A program made the position numbers and the translations under genes. The notes under the pieces were generated by a model. It was not told where the DNA came from and did not search any database. It worked only from the letters and a program-made list of their open reading frames with translations. From Mactromeris polynyma (Eukaryota; Mollusca; Bivalvia; Venerida; Mactridae), in assembly GCA_032209605.1 (NCBI GenBank), contig JASFXZ010000043.1:978819-1042818 (forward strand): DNA of 64,000 nt, in the 5' to 3' direction. Every line of letters starts with the position of its first letter. Positions within the stretch are counted from its first letter, which is position 1. Positions 22,133 to 33,656 of this stretch are shown here, one piece after another.

Positions 22133-23290
22133 TTACTGGTTTAACGAATTTGAAGAATAATGGGAATTTTGGTAGCCCGACCTACCGCGACCCCGACCTC
22201 TGTAACCAGAGAAACTACTAGATTCGTTCTGGGAAACATTCCCAGAACAGAAATTCTTCAGCATTTCTTCCATAGAAGAAAGCTTGGATTCCATAGACGA
22301 CAACCTAGCATTAAACTGGGCTTGCACAGAGTCGGCAACCACAGGTGTATGTTTGACAGTTTTGCTATTAGATACAGATGGACTGGAAGAAGAAGTTGAA
22401 GTGAAAAGAGAGACCGGTGGAGAAGAGCACATAGAGGAAGCCGAGATTTCTTTCTCCACCTTACGGATCTCTCGTAAGAGCATATTATAATCGGAAACAG
22501 AATCATACTTGTGTCTTGTCTGAAGACGTAACATGTCCGAACTCAACCCAGTCCAGAACTTATGTCTGAGTAGATCATTACGAGCTATGCCTGGTAGCTG
22601 ACCTTTATCTATGATAGATTGAAGAAGGGACTCCAGTCTACAGGCATAGGCAGTAACGGACTCGGAAGAGTTCTGACGGCTATTAAAAAATTTGGTCATG
22701 AGGTCTTCAGGGGTGGAAGCCTCAGCAAACATAACATCCAGCTTAGTCATGATGTCATTAACTGTTGCCAGCTGACCAAGTGGTATTATGAGTACCCTGG
22801 CTGTTCCCCTTAAAGAACCACGAATAACCTGGAGAATGTGAGACTCCATAAAGTCAGGATGAGTTAAAAGGCACTGAATCTCATAACGCCACACAGTATA
22901 AGAGACTTCCCCCTTGGGCAATGGCTCATCCCCTGAAAAACATGGTATTTTGGGGAGAGCGGGCGGGGCTGGCATTGCTACTGACCCATAGTGGGGTAAG
23001 GGAGAAGAAGTCATAGCTGGTCTGGAATGGAAACTGAATCCAGGTGCCGAAGCTTGTAGAGCAGGTCCACCTGTAACGGGGGTGGATGGTGCTGAGGTCA
23101 CTCCTTGCTGGATACCTTGTAAAAACTTCGACAAAAGGGGTTTACCAATACCAGGTGGTGGCCGAGTAGGACGGGTGGTGGAGGGAACCTCTTTCGGTAA
23201 CAGATCAAAATTGTCTTGGATGTACTTAAGCACATCTTCCATACCTGCCTTAGAGGTGGAAGACGATGCAGAAGCATTCATGTCAGTCAT
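22133..23290 (-). CDS. gag: Ty3/gypsy gag
   Basis: A 385-codon frame starting MTDMNASASSSTSK. The first 110 residues are Pro/Ser/Thr-rich. The middle (about 115-290) resembles a retrotransposon capsid of the Ty3/PNMA type, with SYTVWRYEIQCLL, an ILQVIRGSLRG helix and SRQNSSESVTAYACRLE. A coiled region follows near MESKLSSMEEML. Residues about 361-371 are RGRGRGRSGY, an RG-rich stretch that presumably binds nucleic acid in place of the CCHC zinc knuckle, which is absent. The start is supported by the identical ATG in the plus-strand copy. It acts as the particle-forming protein; pol follows by frameshift. Confidence 0.92.
   Translation of the reverse strand: MTDMNASASSSTSKAGMEDVLKYIQDNFDLLPKEVPSTTRPTRPPPGIGKPLLSKFLQGIQQGVTSAPSTPVTGGPALQASAPGFSFHSRPAMTSSPLPHYGSVAMPAPPALPKIPCFSGDEPLPKGEVSYTVWRYEIQCLLTHPDFMESHILQVIRGSLRGTARVLIIPLGQLATVNDIMTKLDVMFAEASTPEDLMTKFFNSRQNSSESVTAYACRLESLLQSIIDKGQLPGIARNDLLRHKFWTGLSSDMLRLQTRHKYDSVSDYNMLLREIRKVEKEISASSMCSSPPVSLFTSTSSSSPSVSNSKTVKHTPVVADSVQAQFNARLSSMESKLSSMEEMLKNFCSGNVSQNESSSFSGYRGRGRGRSGYQNSHYSSNSLNQ
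22139..22145 (-). promoter_or_regulatory. Putative -1 ribosomal frameshift site between gag and pol
   Basis: On the minus strand gag ends TCG TTA AAC CAG TAA. The heptamer G-TTA-AAC straddles the last codons, and a one-base backward slip gives GTT AAA CCA GTA, which stays open into pol through its first ATG at 22121. GTTAAAC is a slippery sequence known from arteriviruses. No downstream stem-loop or pseudoknot was modelled. Confidence 0.6.
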
Positions 23291-24833
23291 AATATATGAA
23301 AATAAACAAAAACCAAATAATTGTAAGTGTACGCGATAGAAAACGCCGCAAAATAACCGTAACGCGTGTGAATATCACGATATATCTCCCCCGAAAAAAA
23401 AATCAGTTTAATATCACTGTACTACATGTATATGATAATAACTGAAATAACACTACAAAACTATATAACTACAATGTACAAATAATAATTGCCAATGCAA
23501 TAAACAACACCTAATTCACAAATACAATATATCAAAATTACAGACCACAAAAATCAAGTGCTCTACAGTAATAACACTATCCACAAACTAGGTCAATACA
23601 CCGTGGGAAAGTTTACATTCCAATCCAGGTCAAATTAAACCCAATACACTGTAGAGTCAATGATTCATTCACTGCATACAAAAAATGAATACTACTACAC
23701 AATGAGAACTACTTCCCAAGAATTAAACTACTGAAAATGCATACATTAGCAGGTAATCGCAAGCAAGCAGTGGTCAACATGAATACACAAACACATACAC
23801 ATATAAAGTCATATAAATATGATACACAAATACCGTCAAACATTACTCACACTCATACAGACTCACCTACTCTTCACTCGACTCTGATGTTGCCGGAACA
23901 GAATTTATGGTGATGTTAGTAATTTCTCGCACATAGACATGTTAGTATGTGATAAAGACAAGAAATTCTAAGAACCTAAGCTTAAGAATTGCAAGCTTTA
24001 TGTTGCAAAAATGTGACAACAATTTAAATTTACCAAAAATAACTAAATTAAGTACTGATCCTGGTATATATAAATACACAATGTCAAAATATACTAACTA
24101 ATATAAGTCAAGTAACCAATAAACAGTTATCACAAAACACAATGATATTCATGATAATACACAATTTTCAAAATTCATGATTGAAAGAGAGGCCTAAATT
24201 GTAGGTTTTGGAAACAATAGATTAATTAACCAAGAACTAATGCAGAAATAGCAATCAGAACTAAATGCATGAAAAAAATCCGAAAATGCCTGGATTCATG
24301 TAGGGGACTACAGAAAGACAGGTCACACTGTACTTTACAAAATGCCTAACTTTAAACAAATACCACGAGAATGACCTACATAATCAGCTGATTGCATAAA
24401 CTTTAAGAAAACAAAAATCAGGTAAATTTTAACGCCTCTCAGTCAATGATAAATTAATATAAACAGTTATAAACACATACAATCAATACACAATCAATAC
24501 AACAAAACAATACTCACAATCGTCCTGTCCACAAATTATCCATAATCACACACAGTTTAACACATATATACACAACAGTTCCCGCGAAATCCCGCGAATC
24601 CCGCGAATCCTCCAGTAGAGTAATAAGTAAAGCACAGAAAGATATAAAAAAAAAACACACTCGAAAGTCTGTGAAGCTTTCGAAGAAAGTTCAACAAAAA
24701 CACAGATAAAAAAATCCCGGGTGGCCAGAAATAAACAACTCTCGTAGACGGATGACGTTGGGGAACCCTTGGTCACTCGACGGCGTCGGTTGGCTGCTTC
24801 TACGGCCCTAGCTCTGTAGAGAAGAAATCATTA
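23291..24833 (-). other. Retrotransposon leader (5' UTR), minus strand
   Basis: A long untranslated leader between the primer site and gag, inverted counterpart of 16531-17636 plus a 0.42-kb insertion. An upstream 76-codon frame near 24546-24776 has a different end from its plus-strand counterpart and is probably not expressed. Confidence 0.8.
23590..24013. other. 0.42-kb insertion in the leader
   Basis: Relative to the plus-strand leader (continuous across GTGGATAGTG/TTTAAATT at about 17335-17350) this copy has an extra block from AAACTAGGTCAATACACC to AATGTGACAAC. No terminal repeats or coding potential are clear. Its first 44 bases also appear at 16461-16505. It may be an insertion here or a deletion in the other copy. 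Confidence 0.7.
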
Positions 24834-24850
24834 TCCTCGTCGGGGAGCCA
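24834..24850 (-). promoter_or_regulatory. Primer-binding site of the minus-strand element
   Basis: On the minus strand TGGCTCCCCGACGAGG, two bases after the 5' LTR. It matches the 3' end of tRNA-Asp (13 consecutive pairs, then one mismatch). Confidence 0.85.
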
Positions 24851-24852
24851 TT

Positions 24853-25544
24853 TGTAACTGGGGTTTGGTCAAGATATATAACCAACACGTCGATTTATAG
24901 TAATGATTCGTTTAATAATCTCTTTTATAGAGAATATTTAAGAGCCTAAAATAAAATAAATACAATTAGTAATACATGTATAATAAATCAACGACAGTAT
25001 GCTATACATGTATAGTACATTGATGGTACATGAGATCGCGATATCTAAATAAGTTAAAGTTACAACAAATACATAATTCCACGCGATCTAATAAATGATT
25101 GAATAGAAATACAAGTAATTAATCTAAATAATAACATAAGTAACTCACCAGGACCAGTAGAATGAAACAATATATTTACTTGTGAAAGTTATATATTGAT
25201 AATAGTAATAAATAGTACAATTCGACTATTAGCTGTGAAGCAAAATAGATATGACTCCTTCAAGGGTGTTGAAAGGAGTGCCTGATTTAAAGATATACAT
25301 GACAGAAGAAGAATTAGTGGCGGGAAGGAATGACATGCACGGGAACTTTCATGAACACTCATTCACCAAACATACCAGTTCTACGACATTCACTCAGATT
25401 AACTCACTCACGCCGCACAACACACATTCCAAGCCTTCTCTCACGTGACTTACATACAGTTAGGTAAAATAAACGATACATAATAAACATGTATATACAC
25501 AGGGACGAGACACGACGATGAGATGGAAAATGACCAGGGTTACA
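24853..25544 (-). repeat. LTR D (5' LTR of the minus-strand element), 692 bp
   Basis: Full-length LTR with the same ends as LTR A, followed on the right by TATGATTCC of the interrupted minisatellite unit. Confidence 0.95.
24922..24929 (-). promoter_or_regulatory. LTR TATA box
   Basis: TATAAAAG on the minus strand about 75 bases before the LTR end, inside a small near-palindrome CTCTATAAAAGAG. Transcription should start about 25-30 bases downstream near the CATTAC motif. Truncation of LTR copies B and C falls next to this spot. Confidence 0.6.
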
Positions 25545-28500
25545 TATGATTCCGATAAGTGAACTATGGCCGCAGTAAATTGAACTTCAAATAATTCCTT
25601 ATATGTTACAGATAAGTGAACTATGGCCACAGTAAATTGACCTTCAAATAACCCCATATAAGATTCCGATAAGTGAACTATGGCCGCAGTAAATTGACCT
25701 TCAAATGATTCCATATATGTTACAGATAAGTGAACTATGGCCACAGTAAATTGACCTTCAAATATCCCCATATATGATTCCGATAAGTGAACTATGGCCG
25801 CAGTAAATTGACTTTCAAATAACATCATATAAGAATCCGATAAGTGAACTATGGCCAAAGTAAATTGACCTTCAAATAACCCCATATATGATTCCGATAA
25901 GTGAACTATGGCCGCAGTAAATTGTCCTTCCAATAATTCCATATATGATTTCGATAAGTGAACTATGGCCACAATAAATTGACCTTCAAATAATTCCATA
26001 TATGATTTCGATAAGTGAACTATGGCCACAGTAAATTGACCTTCAAATAACCCCATATATGATTCCGATAAGTGAACTATGGCCGCAGTAAATTGACCTT
26101 CAAATAATTCCATATATGATTCCGATAAGTGAACTATGGCCACAGTAAATTGACCTTCAAATAACCCCATATATGATTCCGATAAGTGAACTATGGCCGC
26201 AGTAAATTGTCCTTCAAATAATTCCATATATGATTTCGATAAGTGAACTATGGCCACAATAAATTGACCTTCAAATAATTCCATATATGATTTCGATAAG
26301 TGATCTATGGCCACAGTAAATTGACCTTCAAATAACCCCATATATGATTCCGATAAGTGAACTATGGCCGCAGTAAATTGACCTTCAAATAATTCCATAT
26401 ATGATTCCGATAAGTAAACAATGGCCGCAGTAAATTGACCTTCAAATAATTCCATATATGTTAAAGATACGTGAACTGTGGCCACAGTAAATTGACCTTC
26501 AAATAATTCCCCTTTATGATTCCGATAAGTGAACTTTGGCTGCAGAAAATTGTCCTTCAAATAACTCCATATATGATTTTGATAAGTGAACTATGGCCAC
26601 AGTAAATTGACCTTCAAATGATTCCATATATGTTACAGATAAGTGAACTATGGCCACAGTAAATTGGCCTACAAATAACCCCATATATGATTCCGATAAG
26701 TGAACTATGGCCGCAGTAAATTGACCTTCACATAACCTTATATAAGATTCCGATAAGTGAACTATGGCCACAGTAAATTGACCTTCAAATAATTCCCTAT
26801 ATGATTTTGATAAGTGAACTATGGCCACAGTAAATTGACCTTCAAATAATTCCATATATGTTACAGATAAGAGAACAATGGCCACAGTAAATTGACCTTC
26901 AAATGACACCATATATGATTCCGATAAGTGAACTATGGCCGCAGTTAATTGACCTTCAAATAATTCCATATATGTTAAAGATACGTGAACTGTGGCCACA
27001 GTAAATTGACCTTCAAATAACCCCATATATGATTCCGATAAGTAAACTATGGCCGCAGTAAATTGTCCTTCAAATAATTCCATATATGATTCCATTAAGT
27101 GAACTATGGCCGCAGTAAATTGACCTTCAAATAATTCCATATATGATTTCGATAAGTGAACTATGGCCACAAAAAATTGACCTTCAAATAATTCCATATA
27201 TGATTTCGATAATTGAACTATGGCCACAGTAAATTGACCTTCAAATAACCCCATATATGATTCCGATAAGTGAACTATGGCCGCAGTAAATTGACCTTCA
27301 CATAACCTCATATAAGATTCCGATAAGTGAACTATGGCCACAGTAAATTGACCTTCAAATAATTCCCTATATGATTTTGATAAGTGAATTATGGCCACAG
27401 TAAATTGACCTTCAAATAATTCCCTATATGATTTTGATAAGTGAACTATGGCCACAGTAAATTGACCTTCAAATAACCGCATATATGCTTCCGATAAGTG
27501 AACTATGACCGCAGTAAATTGACCTTCAAATAATTCCCTATATGATTTTGATAAGTGAACTATGGCCACAGTAAATTGACCTTCAGATAATTCCATATAT
27601 GTTACAGATAAGAGAACTATGGCCACAGTAAATTGACCTTCAAATAACACCATATATGAGTTCGATCAGTGAACTATGGCCGCAGTAAATTAACCTTCAA
27701 ATAACCTCATATAAGATTCCGATAAGTGAACTATGGCCACAGTAAATTGACCTTCAAATAACCCCACATATGATTCCGATAAGTGAACTATGGCCGCAGT
27801 AAATTGACCTTCAAATAATTCCATATATGATTCCGATAAGAGAACTATGGCCACAGTAAATTGACCTTCAAATAATTCCATATATGTTACAGATAAGTGA
27901 ACTATGGCCACAGTAAATTGACCTTCAAATAACACCATATATGAGTTCGATCAGTGAACTATGGCCACAGTAAATTGACCTTCAAATGATTCCATATATG
28001 TTACAGATAAGTGAACTATGGCCACAGTAAATTGACCTTCAAATAACCCCATATATGATTCCGATAAATGAACTATGGCCGCAGTGAATTGACCTTCAAA
28101 TAATTCCGTATATGATTTTGATAAGTGAACTATGGCCACAGTAAATTGACCTTCAAATAACACCATATATGAGTTCGATCAGTGAACTATGGCCACAGTA
28201 AATTGACCTTCAAATGATTCCATATATGTTACAGATAAGTGAACTATGGCCACAGTAAATTGACCTGAAAATAATTCAATATATGATTCCGATAAGTGAA
28301 CTATGGCCACAGTAAATTGACCTTCAAATGTTTCCTTATATGTTACAGATAAGTGAACTATGGTCACAGTAAATTGACCTTCAAATAACCCCATATATGA
28401 TTCCGATAAGTGAACTATGGCCGCAGTAAATTGACCTTCAAATAATTCCATATATAATTTCGATAAGTGAACTATGGCCGCAGTAAATTGACCTTCAAAT

Positions 28501-29590
28501 TATTCCATATATGTTACAGATAAGTGAACTACGGCTACAGTAAATTGACCTTCAAATAATTCCATATATGTTACAGATAAGAGAACTATGGCCACAGTAA
28601 ATTGACCTTTAAATAACCCCATATATGATTCCGATAAGTGAACTATGTCCGCTGTAAATTGACCTTCAAATAATTCCATATATGTTAAAGATACGTGAAC
28701 TATGGCCACAGTAAATTGACCTTCAAATAACCCCATATATGATTCCGATAAATGAACTATGGCCGCAGTGAATTGACCTTCAAATAATTCCGTATATGAT
28801 TTTGATAAGTGAACTATGGCCACAGTAAATTGACCTTCAAATAACACCATATATGAGTTCGATCAGTGAACTATGGCCACAGTAAATTGACCTTCAAATG
28901 ATTCCATATATGTTACAGATAAGTGAACTATGGCCACAGTAAATTGACCTGAAAATAATTCAATATATGATTCCGATAAGTGAACTATGGCCACAGTAAA
29001 TTGACCTTCAAATGTTTCCTTATATGTTACAGATAAGTGAACTATGGTCACAGTAAATTGACCTTCAAATAACCCCATATATGATTCCGATAAGTGAACT
29101 ATGGCCGCAGTAAATTGACCTTCAAATAATTCCATATATAATTTCGATAAGTGAACTATGGCCGCAGTAAATTGACCTTCAAATAATTCCATTTATGTTA
29201 CAGATAAGTGAACTATGGCCACAGTAAATTGACCTTCAAATTATTCCATATATGTTACAGATAAGTGAACTACGGCTACAGTAAATTGACCTTCAAATAA
29301 TTCCATATATGTTACAGATAAGAGAACTATGGCCACAGTAAATTGACCTTTATATAACCCCATATATGATTCCGATAAGTGAACTATGTCCGCTGTAAAT
29401 TGACCTTCAAATAATTCCATATATGTTAAAGATACGTGAACTATGGCCACAGTAAATTGACCTTCAGATAACCCCATATATGATTCTGATAAGTGAACTA
29501 TGGCCGCAGTAAATTGTCCTTCAAATAATTCCATATATGATTTCGATAAGTGAACTATGGCCACAGTAAATTGACCTTCAATTAACCCCA
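25545..29590 (-). repeat. 57-bp minisatellite, left array, inner part (about 71 units)
   Basis: Tandem 57-base units, on the minus strand reading TGGAATTATTTGAAGGTCAA then TTTACTG(T/C)GGCCATAGTTC and onward. There are three recurrent tail variants (TCGAAATCA, TCGGAATCA, TCTGTAACA). As 57 is a multiple of 3 and one frame lacks stops, long 19-residue-repeat frames appear (up to 379 codons). They are broken by stops and indels and differ mainly at amino-acid-changing positions, so coding is not supported. A 12-unit block (684 bp) is duplicated: 28154-28837 against 28838-29521, approximately. Confidence 0.95.
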
Positions 29591-29599
29591 TATTATGAA

Positions 29600-30066
29600 A
29601 AGGTGTTTTATTGAAGAACAAGAGCTGTCGCTGTAAGTGACGAATGCCCTCGAAGTTGATTTCGAAGTATGATGGAAAGGTCAATAATTAAGTGAAGGAA
29701 ATGATTATTAAATGTGGCTTGACCTTTGAGGTAGGGACTTGGTTCTTGCATGTGACGTACAGACGGATTTTAAAATAACTTAGCATATGCAGCATTCAAT
29801 AATGATCAAACTGTGACTTCGAGATTTGGGTTAGGGACGTGGGTCTTGCATGCAACATGTTGCTTTTATATGCCAAATGTGCTAAGTTATTTTAAATTCC
29901 ACCAGTATATGACAAAGGTACAGCCCGGACACGACCACCTATCATCTGTGTGTATGTATACATCATTCAACAATGATCAAACTCTCAGTGTGACATTGAC
30001 TTTTGAGGTAGGGACATGGGTCTTGCACGCGACACGTCACCTTTATATGCTAAACACAATGTGCCA
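29600..30066. repeat. Dispersed repeat with AAGAGCTGTCGCTG head
   Basis: Contains GAGCTGTCGCTGTAAGTGAC and two related 230-bp blocks around GAGGTAGGGACTTGG (29731) and GAGGTAGGGACATGG (30006), each followed by a TTATTTTAAA...ACAGCCCGGACACG segment. It is probably a decayed mobile repeat. No coding capacity. Confidence 0.55.
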
Positions 30067-30575
30067 TGTTATTTTAAAATCTGTCAGTTCATGACGAAGT
30101 TACAGCCCAGACACGAAAAATCAGAACGGACGGACGGTGCGTTTTGACCCCCAAATTCGGGGGGGGGGGGCGGATAAAATACTCAATCTGGTCCTATCTT
30201 AAGTATACATACTGTTCTATAGAAAGTAGAAATGTCAATTAGAGCATATAGAACAATTATAGATTAACAATTATATACTTAGTTGGGAGATATTTATGTC
30301 ATCCAATTAAAATAGAATATTTATATAAGTTATTTTGAAATCCGTCAGTACGAAGTTACAGCCCAGACACAGAAAATCAGAACGGACGGTGCGTCTTGAT
30401 ATGCCCACATTCGGGGTGGGGGGGGGATACAATACTCAATCTAGTCCTATCTTAAGTATATATTACTGTTCTATAGAATGTAGAAATGTCAATTAGAGCC
30501 TATAGAACAGTTATAGATTAACACTTATATACTAAGTGGGAGATATTTATGTCATCCAATTAAAATAGTATATTT
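30067..30575. repeat. Tandem duplication, about 250-bp unit
   Basis: 30067-30328 and 30329-30575 repeat the same order: TTATTTT.AAATC.GTCAGT, GTTACAGCCCAGACAC, a run of G (11 and 10), ATACTCAATCT.GTCCTATC, and TTATGTCATCCAATTAAAAT. They differ by scattered substitutions and small indels. Confidence 0.85.
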
Positions 30576-32574
30576 GTGATTAACGTATACAGTTAAATTC
30601 GACATCAAATTATTTTTTTAGTTTTTACAAAGTATTTCTGTATTTTGACTAAACTGAATATCAACTGAAAGTTAAAGTACGGAAAAATGTTACAATGGCA
30701 TCTTGGATAAGATCTCCCCAGATGTTCTGCATTAGCTCAGATTTCAAGAGCTGGGTCATAAATTCACTGTGGTCAGTTAGCCTGTCATTGATAATGAGAT
30801 AACATGCTGGGCAGCAAAACCAAGAAATTCTGTGAAAATGACCAAGATTCCTAGGACTGATACAGAGGATTACAACATTTTATGGAAGATGAGACTTTCT
30901 CAAGCAAATCAAGTATTGTATTCATAATTATTTTGGATAATACAGTGCAACCTTTCCACAGCGGCCTTCTATAGTTTTAGCTGTAGAAAGAATTTACTAT
31001 CAATTCAACCCCTGTATTACAACAACCTCTAGACAACAGCCAACATCTGCATCTCCAAAAGGGTGTTAGGGAGACGATGTGAGACAAAAACTGAAGCAAC
31101 CACATATACGTTAAAACTGGCGAGATACTATTTGTCCACAGAATAATGCATTTAATGTCAGAAGGAGACAGTATTGTCCCCGTTACAGTGTGCATTAACA
31201 TGAACTCTTTTCGCTCACCTTTTATATCAATTAAAATAAGTAACGGAAAATCAGAATTTGAGAAGTTCTGTGAACCTCGGGGCCAGTACAGCAGTGTAAC
31301 ATTACGCCAGCAGTAAACAAGAAATATCTTGAAAAAAGATGGTCGGCGCTATTTGAACCTCTGTTAAGATTTGTTTGCAGCATAAAAATACTGAGATATA
31401 ACGATTGCTGGTCACTGATCCTAAATGGATGTGAGTAAATTCACCGAAATTCAGTGGATTTCGGTAAGGTTACGTAACATTTATCGAAAGGTTTACCAAT
31501 CCGCGTCAATGTTACTGACGTTGTTCGGGTGAAGAGAAATTGCGTTAAGTGGTTAACGTAAGACATGATTGGTTTACAACACTGATATGCAAATAGTAAA
31601 ACCTTGATAGTACGGCTGCACCGAAAAAATGTTGAATCCATATCACGGTTGAATTTTGTCAGCATATTTGTAATAAAGTGAGTATACTGTCTCACTTTAC
31701 AAGGTCAAACTATCAGTTAAAACCGTGCTGCTCCAATCATAACATATTCATATCTAACATCCGAATGTGAGTAAGTTGTATTGTTCAGTCTACGTCACAA
31801 TGCAAGTAACATCAGGCCACATGTATGCAGTACGGTTTGCATTACGATGTAGGTAACATCAGATTGTAATTACTACATCCTTCACACCCCATCACGATGG
31901 TAATTGTTTCGACAAGGTCACAAGTATTATGGCTTAACAGTAGTTTCTGTAGTATTACTAATTAATTATTATGTTTTACTGTAAAAAAATCAAATGTGGA
32001 CACTGTGTGTGGAAAGAAACCCTGTGTACTTTATTAAAAGTATACATATTAAAATTAGTCATATGGCCTGTATGAGCGCAGTATCAATGAAGTTTCGTAT
32101 AGTCACGCGATTTTGGCAAATATTTCTACTGTTTCTTCAAACATTCAAGAAACCAGACGCATTGATCAGAGAAAACAATAAAGAGTACACCTTTTCTCGA
32201 ATGTTTAGAGAAAGTGTAGTATTACAGGGCTACAAATGAACAAGTTTTGTGAACACGCTCAATCATTCTTTTTCAAAAATATTGCATTAAATGCTGTGAA
32301 TACCGGACATTTCCGTACACTGTGTCCACGATGAATAAGCTGTAAAATAAAATCAAGTCAACAAACAAAACCCAAAATCTCATTCTGTTCATTTCTTACC
32401 TCACCTGCTGATATCTTATCTGGCCACAGGTCATATATCATGCTGGGGGAGAACAGTTATCTGACTGCTGACATTTTAATTATGAATTACATGCTGTATT
32501 ACATTGTGGCTTTACTTGAAAAAGTAAAATGCTGGGCATGGTCGCTATACTGTATTGTTCGCGATCCTTAATAA
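30576..32574. other. Spacer without a supported gene
   Basis: AT-rich. Short frames of 74-84 codons on either strand show no family resemblance. A small hairpin ACCGAAAT/ATTTCGGT is at 31442-31464. Confidence 0.55.
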
Positions 32575-33255
32575 ATCAAAGACTGACTTTCATCTTTTGG
32601 ACCCCTCTCTGAAAAAGGAGGGGGGGGATATAGATTTGCCCTTGTCCGTCCGTCTGTCCGTCCGTCCGTCACAAAATTTTGTGTCACTCATATCTCTAAA
32701 ACAATATGAGCCGGAGTCATTAAACTTTACAAGAATGTTCACCAGCTTGTGAAGTTGTGCACCTAGGGGTTTTATGTTTGGCTGTGCCCTGTAAGTGAAT
32801 AGTTATGGTCCTTGACTTAGTTAAAATATAGCCTACAGAGTATGCAATCTTGTGTCACTCATATCTCTAAAAGTATATGAGCCAGAGTTATAAGACTTCA
32901 CAGAAATGTTTACATGCATGTGTTATATTGCACCTGGGGATTCATAATTCGGTGAGCCTATTAAGTGATTCATTGAAAATATAGCATACAGAGCGTGCAA
33001 TTTTGTGTCGCGCATATCTCCGATAGTATATCAGCTACACTCACCAAACTGTACAGGAATGTTCACCAACCTGTATAGTTGTGCACCTGGGGTTTCGTAT
33101 TTGCCTGTGTCCGGTAAGTGCAAAGTTATGGCCCTTGACTTACCACCATAATCAATACAATTGTTCACTTGGTAATTTTGATATCCATTCACAAACTATG
33201 AGCAGAATAATAGAATTTGCTTTTGTGACAAAGGCTGCAAGTGGGGGCATCTATG
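32575..33255 (+). repeat. Dispersed repeat family, copy 1 (with about 165-bp internal subunits)
   Basis: Starts with a G-rich GGGGGGGATATAG and GTCCGTCC tetranucleotide run, then three diverged subunits built on TTGTGTC.C.CATATCTC, GGAATGTTCACCAG, TTGTGCACCTGGGG and GTTATGGCCCTTGACTTA. Ends with CAAACTATGAGCAGAATAAT. The same order appears at 52985-53660. Confidence 0.85.
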
Positions 33256-33656
33256 TCTAGTTGTTAATGAAATAGCTTATTTTGTGACACTATTCGAATA
33301 TAAGGGCGTGTTTCAAGTAACATAATGGTCAAGTATTTTGTTTTACGATTATATCATGCGATGGTGTTTGCAAAAGATAAAAGCAATACCTGTTTTAGAA
33401 ATATTTATGATAGGAATGTAAATCTATCGGGTTTAATTTTTAAAAACACCCCATATGGTACACTTAAAATAAAGTTTCGATTCATTATTGATGATACAGT
33501 AGATCTTCGAAACCTCGAACAGTTTTGACTCGAACACAGTTGATATCTCGAACAGGTTCTTAAGTCCCTGCGAAATCCCTTCTTAATTTATATGATCTAA
33601 CAGTAGATCACTCGAACAGAGATTGGTCGAACACTCGAACAGAGATTGGTCGAACA

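Larger units (their letters stand above)
12599..25544 (-). mobile_element. Rearranged Ty3/gypsy LTR retrotransposon (single 12.9-kb insertion)
   Basis: The outer boundaries are two 692-bp LTRs in minus orientation (TGTAAC...GTTACA ends), and the insertion is flanked by TATG at 12595-12598 and 25545-25548. In element order it contains 5' LTR, tRNA-Asp-type primer site, leader, gag, protease and reverse transcriptase. A foreign 4.18-kb block (16320-20496) then replaces part of RNase H, followed by the rest of RNase H, integrase, 3' UTR, purine tract and 3' LTR. The outer LTRs appear identical wherever I compared them, so the insertion is young. The block contains a plus-strand deleted copy and extra LTR pieces. 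The host site is one unit of the 57-bp minisatellite. It is probably defective, since pol is split. Confidence 0.92.

Noticed and set aside
25460..29684. Long open frames (up to 379 codons) of 19-residue repeats on the minus strand as a repeat-protein gene
   Set aside because: They follow from a 57-base unit without a stop in one frame. Stops and indels break the frame several times, changes between units are mainly amino-acid changing, and no splice or start context is consistent. The last one even runs into the LTR.
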